Assembly: GCF_000829465.1 (NCBI RefSeq)
Contig: NZ_JXAL01000014.1
Location: 124,001 to 188,000, forward strand
Direction: 5' to 3'
DNA: 64,000 nt
From: Cohnella kolymensis
Lineage (GTDB): Bacteria > Bacillota > Bacilli > Paenibacillales > Paenibacillaceae
Shown: one piece after another, positions 27,057 to 36,548 of the stretch
Layout of the letters: every line of letters starts with the position of its first letter
How positions within the stretch are numbered: position 1 is the first letter of the stretch
Made by a program: the position numbers and the translations under genes
Notes under the pieces: model-generated
Database searches by the model: none
What the model was told of the DNA's origin: nothing
The model's input: only the letters and a program-made list of their open reading frames with translations

Positions 27057-30000
27057 TTACGCCGCGACTCCGCGATTGGCGGCTGTTGCCGCTTTACGCT
27101 GGCGGGCGGATTTGCGGAAGAACAACAGTTCATAGATACATGGAACAATGACAAGAGTGAGCAGCGTTGAGACGATCAGCCCGCCGATGACGACGATGGC
27201 CAGGCTTTGCGATACGATGCTGCCGCTTTCCGTTGTGCCGAACACCAGCGGCAGCATGGCGCACACCGTAGCGATCGCGGTCATCAGAATCGGGCGCATC
27301 CGTGTGCCGGCGGCCTCCAATAAGGCTTCGCGAATCGTCATCGTTGTCTCGTTCTGAATGACCCTGTCAATGAGCACTATCGCATTTGTCACGACGACAC
27401 CGATCAGCATGACGACCCCGAATATTGCAGTAAAGTCCGGGTTGACGCCCGAGATAAGCAAACCGAGTACGGCGCCGATCGGCACGAACAGGATGGATGC
27501 CATAATCGCAAGCGGTGCTCGCAGCGTTTTGAAGGTGACTACCATGATCAAATACACGATGCCGATGGATACGATCATCATCATGAACAAATCGGTCAAC
27601 TCCGACATTTGATCGGCCGATGCTCCGCCGACAAACAGCTTGACACCTTCAGGCGGTTTCACGTCTTGGAGCTGCTTGGAAATTTCAGCTCCGACAATCG
27701 ACAGTTGAGCGGGATCCACGACAGCGGAAACGCGAACATAGCTTGTGCCGTCTTTGTGGAAGACCGTCGTCGATTTCTCTTCTTTCACCCACTTGGCCAC
27801 GCTGGATACCGGCTTCGGTCCTTGCTCGGTCATGATGGTCAGAGCCGAAAGCTCCGACTCGGATTGAGGTTTCAATACCGGTTCTATCGTCACCGGCGCT
27901 GACTGTCCGCCGGCATTAACGGTACCGATAGGTACAGGATTAAGCATACCCTGCAGCTGCGCGGCGATGTCTGCGCCTTTGGCATCCGCCGTATCGACTT
28001 GCAGCGTGTATACCGTCTTCTTCTGCTGCTGATTGCTCTCCACCTTGAGGACATCCTTGATCGGCTTGATTTTTACAATGACTTCATCAGCCGTTGCCGC
28101 GAGTTGCTGCGGATCGTCACCGATTACATCGACGTATATTTGGGTTCCGTTGCCGCCGCCGATGAAGTTGGACTTGCCTGCGTTTAAGCTTGCACCCGGG
28201 TAATTAGGGCGTTCGGATTGCACGACTTTAATAATTTCTTCCGCATCCGCGCCTTTTTTCACCTGAACCATATAGCTGACGAGTGTCGGTGATACGACGA
28301 CGCCTCCGAATTGCGCGGCATCTGCGCTGTTACCCATGGACATGTTGACCCAGTCTTGAGCTTCTTGTTTCATTAGGAACGCTTCAAGCTTCTTGCCGTT
28401 TTCGAGCACCTCTTCAACCGGCGTATCCGATTTGTACTCCATTGTTACCGTCAAATTTGAAGCGCTGGAAGAATCGATCGCCCCTTTAGGCATCGACAAG
28501 TACGTGCCGATCGATCCCACGAGAAGAACGAATGCAACGGTTATCGGCAGCCATTTGTGGCGCAGATTCCACTCCAGGAATCCGGTGAATTTGTGTGACG
28601 GCTGATGCTCTTTGATGATGGTAGTTTTGAGCACACCGGCGCTCATGAGCGGAATTACCGTCAAAGCGACGAGCAGTGAAGAGAGAAGCGAGTATGTGAC
28701 GGTTAGCGCAAATGGAAGCAGGAATGCTTGTGTCCCGCCTTGCAGCAGCCCCATCGGCAGGAATACGGCGACGGTAGTCAGCGTTGATGCCGTAATGGCT
28801 CTCGCAACTTCTCTTGTCGCATCGATAATGAGATCTCTGGAGAAAGACTCCTTTTGAAGGCGGCGGAAAATATTCTCGATGACCACGATGCTGTCGTCGA
28901 CGAGACGTCCGACGGCCACCGCGATGCCGCCCAGCGTGAGGATGTTAAGCGTGATCCCGGACATATCAAGCAAATACAACGTCATCGCGAGCGAAAGCGG
29001 AATCGACACGATCGTCACCAGCGTGGCGCGTACGTTGCGCATGAAAAGGAGAATGACGATTGTCGCGAACAATGCGCCCAGCAGTACCTCCCTCATCATG
29101 CTGTTCACTGAATGCTGCACGTCCGCGGATGTACTGAGCATCACCCGAACGTTCGACTCTTTAAACTCCGCGTTTAATGTATCGATCGCTTTCTCCACGC
29201 CTTGGCCGACTTTCACCCCATTGGAATTGGCTCCTTTGGAGATGACCAGCATGAGCGCATCTTTGCCGTCGATCCGGTTAATGCTCTCCGTGTTGTCCAG
29301 GTACTTGACTTCGGCAACATCGCCCAGGGTCACCCCTTGAGCCACGGGCAGCTTGGCAAGCGTCTCCACATCTTCAATGCCTGCGGATACATTCAAATTG
29401 ACGTTCTGCCCGTTCACGATCGTTTCGCCGACCGACGCGGAGGCGCTCCGTCCTTGAAGTACTCCGTACAGTGCTTGCAGCGGGACACCTTTCGCTGTCA
29501 GCTTCCCGGCGTCAGGAACGATGCTCACTTGGGGCTGCGGTTTACCGGACAACTGGACTTGCCCAACACCGTCGATCGACCTGAATTCATCATATACGCG
29601 CTGTGCGATCTTATCTTTCCGGGCATCCGTAACACCGTCATCGTAAGTCAGAGTAACCCACGAAATCGGGATCATAGATGTATTGAATTGCACGACATAA
29701 GCCGGCGACACACGCTCCGGCAGCTGGACGGAGTCCACTGCGCGCTCGACCTCGGCTTTGGCTTCCTTCATATCCGTCTTGGAATCGAAATTCATATTAA
29801 TTTGCGTGAAGCCGTCTCCGGAAGTGGAGAAAGTGTTCGTTTTTCCTTTGACGGCGGCCAGCGATTGCTCCAACGGATTCGTAACCGACTGTTCCATCGA
29901 GGAAGAATCATAGCCCGGTCCGATGACGGATACGGTGATTTGCGGATTATCCGCTTCAGGCAGAAACTCCATCGGAAGCTTGAAATAACTGAAAACTCCG

Positions 30001-30074
30001 AGTCCGAGCACCATGACGATCAGGAGGATCATGGCTGCTTTGTTGCGGAACGCTCCTTGAATAAAAGATTTCAC
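27057..30074 (-). CDS. RND-family efflux permease (SwrC/AcrB-like)
   Basis: GTG 30074 is the preferred start, behind GGAAGGGGAACC, giving 1005 residues; an upstream in-frame ATG lacks a ribosome site. The protein shows the duplicated RND layout: a helix near residue 15, a large external domain, a helix cluster at about 325-540, then the same again. The motif GRLVDDSIVVIENIFRR carries the proton-relay Asp pair of helix 4. Gram-positive SwrC works without an outer-membrane channel, and no adaptor gene is adjacent. Substrates (surfactants, drugs) are inferred. Confidence 0.88.
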   Translation of the reverse strand: MKSFIQGAFRNKAAMILLIVMVLGLGVFSYFKLPMEFLPEADNPQITVSVIGPGYDSSSMEQSVTNPLEQSLAAVKGKTNTFSTSGDGFTQINMNFDSKTDMKEAKAEVERAVDSVQLPERVSPAYVVQFNTSMIPISWVTLTYDDGVTDARKDKIAQRVYDEFRSIDGVGQVQLSGKPQPQVSIVPDAGKLTAKGVPLQALYGVLQGRSASASVGETIVNGQNVNLNVSAGIEDVETLAKLPVAQGVTLGDVAEVKYLDNTESINRIDGKDALMLVISKGANSNGVKVGQGVEKAIDTLNAEFKESNVRVMLSTSADVQHSVNSMMREVLLGALFATIVILLFMRNVRATLVTIVSIPLSLAMTLYLLDMSGITLNILTLGGIAVAVGRLVDDSIVVIENIFRRLQKESFSRDLIIDATREVARAITASTLTTVAVFLPMGLLQGGTQAFLLPFALTVTYSLLSSLLVALTVIPLMSAGVLKTTIIKEHQPSHKFTGFLEWNLRHKWLPITVAFVLLVGSIGTYLSMPKGAIDSSSASNLTVTMEYKSDTPVEEVLENGKKLEAFLMKQEAQDWVNMSMGNSADAAQFGGVVVSPTLVSYMVQVKKGADAEEIIKVVQSERPNYPGASLNAGKSNFIGGGNGTQIYVDVIGDDPQQLAATADEVIVKIKPIKDVLKVESNQQQKKTVYTLQVDTADAKGADIAAQLQGMLNPVPIGTVNAGGQSAPVTIEPVLKPQSESELSALTIMTEQGPKPVSSVAKWVKEEKSTTVFHKDGTSYVRVSAVVDPAQLSIVGAEISKQLQDVKPPEGVKLFVGGASADQMSELTDLFMMMIVSIGIVYLIMVVTFKTLRAPLAIMASILFVPIGAVLGLLISGVNPDFTAIFGVVMLIGVVVTNAIVLIDRVIQNETTMTIREALLEAAGTRMRPILMTAIATVCAMLPLVFGTTESGSIVSQSLAIVVIGGLIVSTLLTLVIVPCIYELLFFRKSARQRKAATAANRGVAA

Positions 30075-30300
30075 GTGTGGTTCCCCTTCCAATCCATTAT
30101 TTTCTAATCTCAGCATACCTGCTGCACACCTCGGCCCGTAAACGGCTGCAGACTGGACTTCAACCCCGACTTAAGACGGATGTTGAGTCCGGCGTAAGTC
30201 TTTAACGCGATCCCGCAGGCAGCTGGTTGATAATGCCATTGTAGGACCTAATGAAATCCCATGCAGGTGCCGGAAGTAACTTCGTCGGTCATATGCTTGA

Positions 30301-30316
30301 ATGACGAAAGTCATTT
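30301..30316. promoter_or_regulatory. Second copy of the palindromic operator-like site
   Basis: ATGAC-GAAA-GTCAT followed by TTT; a likely -35 TTTACA (30314-30319) and -10 TAGCAT (30336-30341) lie directly downstream, before the ABC exporter genes. Confidence 0.5.
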
Positions 30317-30360
30317 ACAGATTCAACCAATGTGTTAGCATGAAACGTGGAGTCACCCTT

Positions 30361-31116
30361 ATGTCGGGAGTGAACGATATGTCCTTGTCCGAGTCTGGTA
30401 AATGCATTGAAGTGAAGCAAGTAACGAAAGCGTTCGGTAAAAAAGTGGTGTTAAACGACGTATCGCTGGATGTGAAGCGGGGCGAAATTTTCGGGCTTCT
30501 CGGTCCCTCCGGTTCCGGAAAAACGACGCTGGTGCGCCTAATCACCGGGCTCGACGAGCCTGGAAGCGGCTCCATCTCCGTGCTTGGCGAGCAGATGCCG
30601 AAGCTTGGGATTTTAAGCCGAATCGGCTATATGGCGCAGTCGGATGCTCTGTACGGGGAGTTGTCGGCGATGGAGAATCTTCAATTCTTCTCATCGTTGT
30701 ACGGGCTGCGCGGACATCTGCTTAAAGAGCGGATCGGCGAGGCGGCAGAGCTGGTCAAGCTGACCGACGATCTTAAAAAGCCGGTGCACGAATTTTCCGG
30801 CGGCATGAAGAGGCGCCTTTCGCTGGCCACCGCGCTTACACATCATCCTGAGGTGCTTATTCTGGACGAACCGACGGTCGGCATCGATCCGGTTCTCCGC
30901 AAATCGGTCTGGAAAGAGCTTGACGTGCTGCGTGAAAAGGGAGTGACGATACTCGTGACCACGCATGTGATGGATGAAGCGGAAAAATGCGATCGTCTGG
31001 CGATGATACGGGACGGAAAGGTTATCGCTCTCGGAACGCCGGCGCAGCTGAAAATGGATTCGGGCTCCGAAACGATGGAAGATGCTTTCGTGGCGTATGG
31101 AGGTGGTCAAGCATGA
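30361..31116 (+). CDS. ABC-2 exporter ATP-binding protein
   Basis: About 251 residues with Walker A GPSGSGKTT, signature FSGGMKRRLS, Walker B LILDEPTVGIDPVLR and switch His in TTHVMDEAE. Two starts are possible: ATG 30361 (GGAG 9 bases before) and ATG 30379 (GGGAG 8 bases before); both are in frame. It is the ATPase of a drug- or peptide-type exporter with the permease that follows, whose ATG overlaps its stop. Confidence 0.85.
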   Translation: MSGVNDMSLSESGKCIEVKQVTKAFGKKVVLNDVSLDVKRGEIFGLLGPSGSGKTTLVRLITGLDEPGSGSISVLGEQMPKLGILSRIGYMAQSDALYGELSAMENLQFFSSLYGLRGHLLKERIGEAAELVKLTDDLKKPVHEFSGGMKRRLSLATALTHHPEVLILDEPTVGIDPVLRKSVWKELDVLREKGVTILVTTHVMDEAEKCDRLAMIRDGKVIALGTPAQLKMDSGSETMEDAFVAYGGGQA

Positions 31117-32143
31117 GAATTCGCGCTCTGGCTTTGCGCATCCTGCGGCAATTCCTGCGTGACCGAAGGACACTCGCTCTTATGCTGCTGGCGCCTCTCC
31201 TCGTTCTAACCCTAATGAAATTGGTGTTCGAAGGGCAGGCAGTGGCGCCCCGGATCGGAGCGGTCGCGCTTCCCCCTCCTGTGGTCACTGCTCTCGCAGA
31301 TGCAGGTGCGGAAATCATGCCTTTCCAAGACAAGCCTGCCGCCATGGATGCGATGGCCGATGCCGAGCTCGACGCGGTGATCTCTCTGAATGGCATGCAG
31401 CCGGAGATCGTGCTCGAAGGCAGCGATCCCTCCACAAGCGGAAATGTAATGGCTGCAGCGCAAAAGGCTCTGCAAAATCTGGTTCCCGAAGGATCCGTCA
31501 TTCCTAAGCCGGAAATATCGTACATGCACGGATCAGGGACATGGATACTTTCGATTATTTTGGATCGGTTCTAGTTGGATTTTTCTCTTTCTTCTTCGTC
31601 TTCCTGATCGCCGGTGTTTCTTTCTTGCGTGAACGGACGACCGGAACGCTGCAAAAGCTGCTGTCCACCCCGCTGCGCCGCTGGGAAGTCGTTGCCGGAT
31701 ATTTGCTCGGCTTCGGGCTGTTTACTCTGCTGCAGGCAACGCTCATCGCTTGGTACGCAACAAGCGTACTCGGCATTGCGTTAGAGGGATCCATCTTTCT
31801 CGTTCTGCTGATGAATCTTCTGCTGGCGGTAACCGCGCTCACGCTCGGCACGCTGATGTCGGCGTATGCGCAGAACGAATTTCAGATGTTTCAGTTCATT
31901 CCGTTGGTCGTCGTGCCGCAAATCTTTTTCTGCGGTTTAATCGATCTGCAATCGATGCCGGAATGGCTTCAGACGCTCGGCCGGTTCCTGCCGCTGTATT
32001 ACGGCGCCGATGCGCTGAGGGGAATCATGCTGCGGGGAGACGGCTGGGATCGCATTTGGGTCGATGCGCTGGCCTTGCTCGGTTTCTCGCTTCTATTCGC
32101 GACACTTAACGTTAAAGCGCTTCGCAAGCATCGCCGTATTTGA
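31113..32143 (+). CDS. ABC-2 exporter permease; frameshifted as read
   Basis: ATG 31113 lies behind GGAGGTGG. The first frame encodes an N-terminal helix and extracellular domain up to YMHGSG; the frame breaks at the G run 31536-31538, and one extra G would continue DMDTFDYFGSVLVGFF into the C-terminal part with five helices and the coupling motif RERTTGTLQKLLSTPLRRWEV. The repaired protein would have about 343 residues. A terminator follows. Confidence 0.8.
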
Positions 32144-32147
32144 ACGC

Positions 32148-32193
32148 AAAAAACCTCCGGCGCCTTCACAGGCTGACCGGAGGTTACTTTTTA
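32148..32193. terminator. Bidirectional terminator between the exporter and MFS genes
   Basis: AAAAAACCTCCGG pairs with CCGGAGGTTACTTTTT around a 20-base loop; it serves the convergent genes. Confidence 0.75.
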
Positions 32194-32198
32194 TAGAT

Positions 32199-33371
32199 CT
32201 AGGCTTGAACTTTACCGTGGTCCTGACTTCGGAATTCCGCCAGCAGCCCTAGCGCGGCAATGGAGAGCAATCCCGATACGACGAACGGCAGCCAATCCGC
32301 GGCAGCTAGCAGCGCAGCGCCGAGAAGCGGCCCGATAATCCGCCCCAAGCTGTCCATTGAGGAGCTGAGGCCGGATGCGATTCCCTGCCCCACCGTCGTC
32401 TTCTGTGTGATCAGGGACGTTACGCAAGGCTTAATCAGTGAGTTGCCGATACCGAACACGCACAAGTAGACCGTAGCCATCAGCCAACTGTTCGCAGTCA
32501 GCAGCAGGAAGAAGCCCGCCGCCGAGATGAGTAGACCAATCGCGATATAACGGGTTTCTTCCCCTTTTTTCACGCGTCTCCTTACAATACCGCCCTGGAC
32601 AAGCGCTCCCGCCAACCCGCAGAAGAAGAACATCATGCCGATCTGCAAAGGCGTCACGTTGAACTGTTTCATGCCGAATAACTGTAAAGTGGCCTCCAAT
32701 ATGGCCAGCGAGAAAGTGACGAAAAACGCCAGGACATAGAGGAATTTAAGCGGGCCTTGAAAAGCTGTCCAACGGGAAGCTCGTTTGCCCTGATTTTTTA
32801 CGGCCCGTTTTTCCGGCGGAAGTGATTCCGGCAGCTTCAGCCAGGCGGCGACAAAAACGATAAATGAAAGCGCGGCAGCCGCAAAGAAAGGCATATGATG
32901 CGAAATTTCGCTGAGCAAGCCTCCGAATCCCGGACCGAATGTGAAGCCCAGTCCGATGCTCATGCCCACGACAGCCATGCCTTTCGTCCGCTGTTCCTCC
33001 GTCGTAATGTCGGCGACATACGCGACAATACAGGAAACGACAGCTCCGGAGAACAATCCTCCCAGGATCCGGGATGCGTACATGATCGCGAGACTTTCGC
33101 CGGATAACCCGAACAATAGAAAACTGATGCTGAAGCCCAAAACTCCTATCATAATAACCGGTCTGCGGCCGATTCTTTCGGACAAGCCTCCCCACACCGG
33201 ACTAAGCAGGAACGACATCAGAGAATAGACGGCGAGCATTGCCCCGGTGTGCCAATTCGCCGCGTTATCGCTGACATCCGATACCAATTGGGGTAATACG
33301 GGAATAATGATCCCGAAGCCGATGAAGATCGTAAAAAGCATAATACCGACGATAACCAGTTTGCTTTTCAA
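32199..33371 (-). CDS. Major facilitator superfamily drug efflux transporter
   Basis: The 390-residue protein has about twelve hydrophobic segments and drug:H+ antiporter signs: the loop 2-3 motif GGLSERIGRRPVIMIG and a motif-C-like stretch GLGFTFGPGFGGLLSE in helix 5. It resembles the TetA/NorA type with substrates such as fluoroquinolones or tetracycline, but substrate cannot be read from sequence. It stands alone, divergent from speA. Confidence 0.82.
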   Translation of the reverse strand: MKSKLVIVGIMLFTIFIGFGIIIPVLPQLVSDVSDNAANWHTGAMLAVYSLMSFLLSPVWGGLSERIGRRPVIMIGVLGFSISFLLFGLSGESLAIMYASRILGGLFSGAVVSCIVAYVADITTEEQRTKGMAVVGMSIGLGFTFGPGFGGLLSEISHHMPFFAAAALSFIVFVAAWLKLPESLPPEKRAVKNQGKRASRWTAFQGPLKFLYVLAFFVTFSLAILEATLQLFGMKQFNVTPLQIGMMFFFCGLAGALVQGGIVRRRVKKGEETRYIAIGLLISAAGFFLLLTANSWLMATVYLCVFGIGNSLIKPCVTSLITQKTTVGQGIASGLSSSMDSLGRIIGPLLGAALLAAADWLPFVVSGLLSIAALGLLAEFRSQDHGKVQA

Positions 33372-33601
33372 AGCAGATTCTCTCCTCTGTCAGGGACAAA
33401 AATTTCCCATCTTTCATAAGCCTGTATATAGAAGATGGTAGCATACAGTTCACTGCCTTCCAAATGGAATGCGATGACGTTTATGTGACAAGTTCCGCTT
33501 GCCGACCGCTCCTGTTGATTTCCCCCCTGTTTTTGATATACTCATCCTGTTTGGACAACAGGTATCTCGTTAGATGATCGTATGGAAAGGCAGGGAACGA
33601 C

Positions 33602-35074
33602 TTGGATCAAACGCAAACACCTTTATTCGACGCACTTCGCCGCCACGCGGAGAAAAACCCGGTACAATTCCATATACCCGGACATAAAAAAGGGGCCGGC
33701 ATGGACCCCGAATTCCGCGATTATGTCGGTACTAACGTGCTTAACATCGACCTGATCAATATCGCTCCTCTCGATGATTTGCATCAACCTGTCGGTGTCA
33801 TCGCGCAAGCGCAGAAGCTGGCAGCGGAAGCTTTCGGCGCGGATGCCACCTACTTTTCCGTACAAGGAACAAGCACCGCCATTATGACCATGATTTTATC
33901 CGTATGCGGTCAAGGCGATAAGATCATCGTTCCGCGCAACGTGCACAAGTCCGTGCTGTCCGCCATTATTTTCGCCGGCGCTCGTCCTGTATTTCTTTCG
34001 CCGCAGCGCGACACCAACCTGGGAATCGACCACGGGGTTACGACTCAATCCGTCCGCCGCGCATTGGAAAGGCATCCGGACGCATCCGCGGTGTTCATCA
34101 TCAATCCGACTTACTTCGGTATTTGCGCCAACCTCAAGGAAATCGTCGACCTGGTGCATGAGTACGATGTTCCGGTGCTGGTCGATGAGGCGCACGGCGC
34201 ATTGATTCATTTTTCCGATCAACTTCCGCTTTCCGCGATGCAAGCCGGGGCCGACATGTCCGCCACCAGCATACATAAACTGGGCGGCTCCATGACGCAA
34301 AGCTCGATCTTGAACATCAAGACCGGACTGGTAAGCGCGCATCGGGTTCAGACCATCCTCAGCATGATCACGACCACCTCAACATCGTACCCTCTGCTCG
34401 CTTCCCTGGATACGGCCCGCCGCAGATTGGCGCTTCATGGGAAGGAGTTGGCGGAGCGGGCCATTGAGATGGCCAACCGGGCCCGGGCGGCGATCAATGA
34501 GATTCCCGATCTGTATTGCTTCGGTGACGAGATTCTTGGAGAAGAGGCGACGTACAGTTACGATTCCACCAAGCTGACCATTCATGTGCGCCATCTCGGC
34601 ATCAGCGGGTACGACGCGGAGAATTGGCTGCGTGAGCATTATAATATCGAAGTTGAGCTCAGCGATATGTATAACATTCTCTGTCTGATCACCCCCGGGG
34701 ATAATGAACAGAATATCTCGACGTTGTTGAACGCTTTGCGTGCAATGTCGGAGGCGTACCACAGCAACAACAGAAAAATTGTCGAGGTTGACGTTAAAAT
34801 TCCGGAAATCCCTCACCTGGCATTAACGCCGCGCGACGCTTTCTATGGTGAAACCGAGCTCATTCCTTTCAGGGAATCGGCTGGCCGCATCATCGCGGAA
34901 TTCATCTACGTGTATCCGCCGGGTATACCGATTGTGCTTCCGGGAGAGGTCATCTCTCAAGAAAACATCGATTATATCGTGGATCATCTGGAAGTGGGAT
35001 TGCCCGTCAAAGGTCCGGAAGACCGGACGATCACGAACGTGAAGGTGATCCTGGAGGAAACCGCGATTTCATAA
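33602..35074 (+). CDS. speA: Arginine decarboxylase, fold type I PLP enzyme
   Basis: The 490-residue length and sequence closely match B. subtilis SpeA, which makes agmatine for polyamine synthesis. Landmarks are FHIPGHKKGAGMDPEF at the start, SVQGTSTAIMTM, the PLP block LVDEAHGALIHF and the Schiff-base Lys in SIHKLGGSMTQSS. The C-terminal domain ends in GPEDRTITNVKVI. TTG 33602 is the start, with AAAGG upstream. A strong terminator follows, so it is transcribed alone. Confidence 0.92.
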   Translation: MDQTQTPLFDALRRHAEKNPVQFHIPGHKKGAGMDPEFRDYVGTNVLNIDLINIAPLDDLHQPVGVIAQAQKLAAEAFGADATYFSVQGTSTAIMTMILSVCGQGDKIIVPRNVHKSVLSAIIFAGARPVFLSPQRDTNLGIDHGVTTQSVRRALERHPDASAVFIINPTYFGICANLKEIVDLVHEYDVPVLVDEAHGALIHFSDQLPLSAMQAGADMSATSIHKLGGSMTQSSILNIKTGLVSAHRVQTILSMITTTSTSYPLLASLDTARRRLALHGKELAERAIEMANRARAAINEIPDLYCFGDEILGEEATYSYDSTKLTIHVRHLGISGYDAENWLREHYNIEVELSDMYNILCLITPGDNEQNISTLLNALRAMSEAYHSNNRKIVEVDVKIPEIPHLALTPRDAFYGETELIPFRESAGRIIAEFIYVYPPGIPIVLPGEVISQENIDYIVDHLEVGLPVKGPEDRTITNVKVILEETAIS

Positions 35075-35083
35075 GCAAAGCAC

Positions 35084-35124
35084 AAGGGTCTGCTCCCGAT
35101 TTGTCCGGGAACAGACCCTTTGTT
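35084..35124 (+). terminator. Terminator after speA
   Basis: AAGGGTCTGCTCCCG pairs with CGGGAACAGACCCTT around a short loop and ends in TTTG. Confidence 0.8.
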
Positions 35125-35141
35125 CATTATCGCGTGATTGC

Positions 35142-35432
35142 TTAATACTGTTCATGCGATTCTATCGTTGGTAGCCGGTTGCTTAACAAGCTCCTCAGCT
35201 CATTCAGCGCTTGATCATCAGATACCTGAAAGCGGGAACGAAGAAGTTCGTTATCTGTCAGATCATGTGCGCATAACAGCGTTGAGCGTCCCGTCTGCAT
35301 ACATACTACGAGCGGTTTGCCGAAGAAATGATTGGTATAAACGATGGCAAAATCATAACGGCTTGCTTCCGATATACAGCCGACAAAGTTGACGTTGGAA
35401 GATTCAACGAGATCGTAGAGGTTATCTAACAT
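35142..35432 (-). CDS. Small conserved protein, possibly DUF3055
   Basis: The 96-residue protein reads RYDFAIVYTNHFFGKPLVV in its middle, which recalls the DUF3055 group of Bacillales (single alpha-beta domain, role unknown). The match is from memory and not certain. No membrane segment or catalytic motif is visible. It converges with speA and has GGGAGGG before the ATG. Confidence 0.6.
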   Translation of the reverse strand: MLDNLYDLVESSNVNFVGCISEASRYDFAIVYTNHFFGKPLVVCMQTGRSTLLCAHDLTDNELLRSRFQVSDDQALNELRSLLSNRLPTIESHEQY

Positions 35433-35568
35433 TTGCGTTCCCTCCCCAACACATTGAATTTTTAGAATATTATGTATATTTTAACATGGCAATCTTGTAC
35501 CCAGCAATACGGCAAACGTTGCCAAGGCAAGAAGGAAATGCTATCATGTGCGTGGGGGTGGAACCGGA

Positions 35569-35988
35569 ATGAGTCAAAGCGCTTTCATATCTCTTATGCA
35601 AGGTTCGACTTTGTCGGATATCGATCTGGAAGGTGTTAAAGAGCAGTTACACCATTATCGGGATCAAGTGACGTTGACCGGGCGACAGCTGGGTTGGGAT
35701 TACGCCGAAGCCGCTTTCCCCTACGGCATTGAAACGAAGCCTGAAGCGAACGATCAATGGTTCTATTTGAAAGGCAGTGACCCGCTCTACCGGCATATCG
35801 TATTCGGTACAGGCAAACTAGAGGAAGAGGGCGCCACCGTACCCTACATACAAGTTGTGCTGCCCGAAGGGTCCACACATGGAGACAAGGCCAAAGCCAA
35901 CGAGCTCTGCAAGTGGATCGGTAAAAGGCTGCAAGCCCGCGTCAAAATGTTCAACGGACGAACGATTTACTACAATCCACGAAAGTAA
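35569..35988 (+). CDS. Conserved hypothetical protein, DUF1885-like
   Basis: ATG 35569 behind GGGGGTGGA gives 139 residues; a longer reading from 35548 lacks a ribosome site. The sequence TGRQLGWDYAEAAFPYGIE and the ending FNGRTIYYNPRK resemble DUF1885 proteins of Bacillales, whose function is unknown. It is soluble and has no signal peptide. The long untranslated region with array C follows. Confidence 0.6.
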   Translation: MSQSAFISLMQGSTLSDIDLEGVKEQLHHYRDQVTLTGRQLGWDYAEAAFPYGIETKPEANDQWFYLKGSDPLYRHIVFGTGKLEEEGATVPYIQVVLPEGSTHGDKAKANELCKWIGKRLQARVKMFNGRTIYYNPRK

Positions 35989-36202
35989 CTTTACGGCTGT
36001 CCCAGTTGGGGCGGCCTTTATAGTTGGGATGTATTTTATCTGGGCAGAAAAAGTTTGCGGTGAAAGTATCTCCTTCCGGTTCCTGTTAAAATCGTGAAAT
36101 TTGATCAGATATTAATGGTGATTTCACTATTTTAAAGGGAAACGCTTCGCTCCTCCAGGAGACACTTCCCCCTTCAACTATCTGCCCAGACAATTTATCA
36201 CA

Positions 36203-36227
36203 GTTCCAGATAACCGGATTTACCGGT
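36203..36227. repeat. Perfect 10-bp inverted repeat in the intergenic region
   Basis: AGATAACCGG and CCGGTTATCT surround a five-base loop, 52 bases before array C. No T-run follows, so it is not a standard terminator. The rest of 35989-36254 holds no gene that I can support. Confidence 0.6.
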
Positions 36228-36254
36228 TATCTCGGCCATTCGCAGCTTCTCGAG

Positions 36255-36450
36255 CCTTCCGTTGGTACACTTTTCATACTATCCAGACCCAACATGCCTG
36301 CTCTAGCCCTCCGTTAGTACACTTTTCATACTATCTCGACCCAACATGCCTGCTCAAGCCTTCCGTTAGTACATTTTTTATACTAACTCGACCCAACATG
36401 CCTGCTCAAACCATCCGTTAGTACATTTTTTACACTATCTCGATCCGCGC
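36255..36450. repeat. Array C: four 52-bp tandem repeats
   Basis: Units start at 36255, 36307, 36359 and 36411, exactly 52 bases apart; the last is cut after about 40 bases. Each reads CCNTCCGTTAGTACA, then a T-rich stretch, TACTAT, CTCGACCCAACATGCCTGCT. A short inverted pair TAGTA/TACTA lies inside each. The sequence is unrelated to arrays A and B. It lies between two convergent genes. Confidence 0.88.
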
Positions 36451-36470
36451 CTCTCGATACATCCGGCTCA

Positions 36471-36530
36471 ATAGTAAAAGGCCGCACGTCTTGTCCATAA
36501 GGACGTGGCGGGCAGCCTTTTTCACTATTG
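36471..36530. terminator. Bidirectional terminator before the DUF1292 gene
   Basis: AATAGTAAAAGGCC..GACGT pairs with ACGTC..GGCAGCCTTTTTCACTATT; it ends the minus-strand DUF1292 gene and probably also stops plus-strand reading through array C. Confidence 0.7.
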
Positions 36531-36548
36531 ACACGAGTGCCGACTCTG

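Noticed and set aside
27198..30107. Plus-strand open frames opposite the RND pump
   Set aside because: They are shadows of the RND gene, with no ribosome sites or recognisable domains.
36203..36227. Terminator of the DUF1885-like gene
   Set aside because: It is a perfect hairpin but lacks a T-run and lies 215 bases past the stop.
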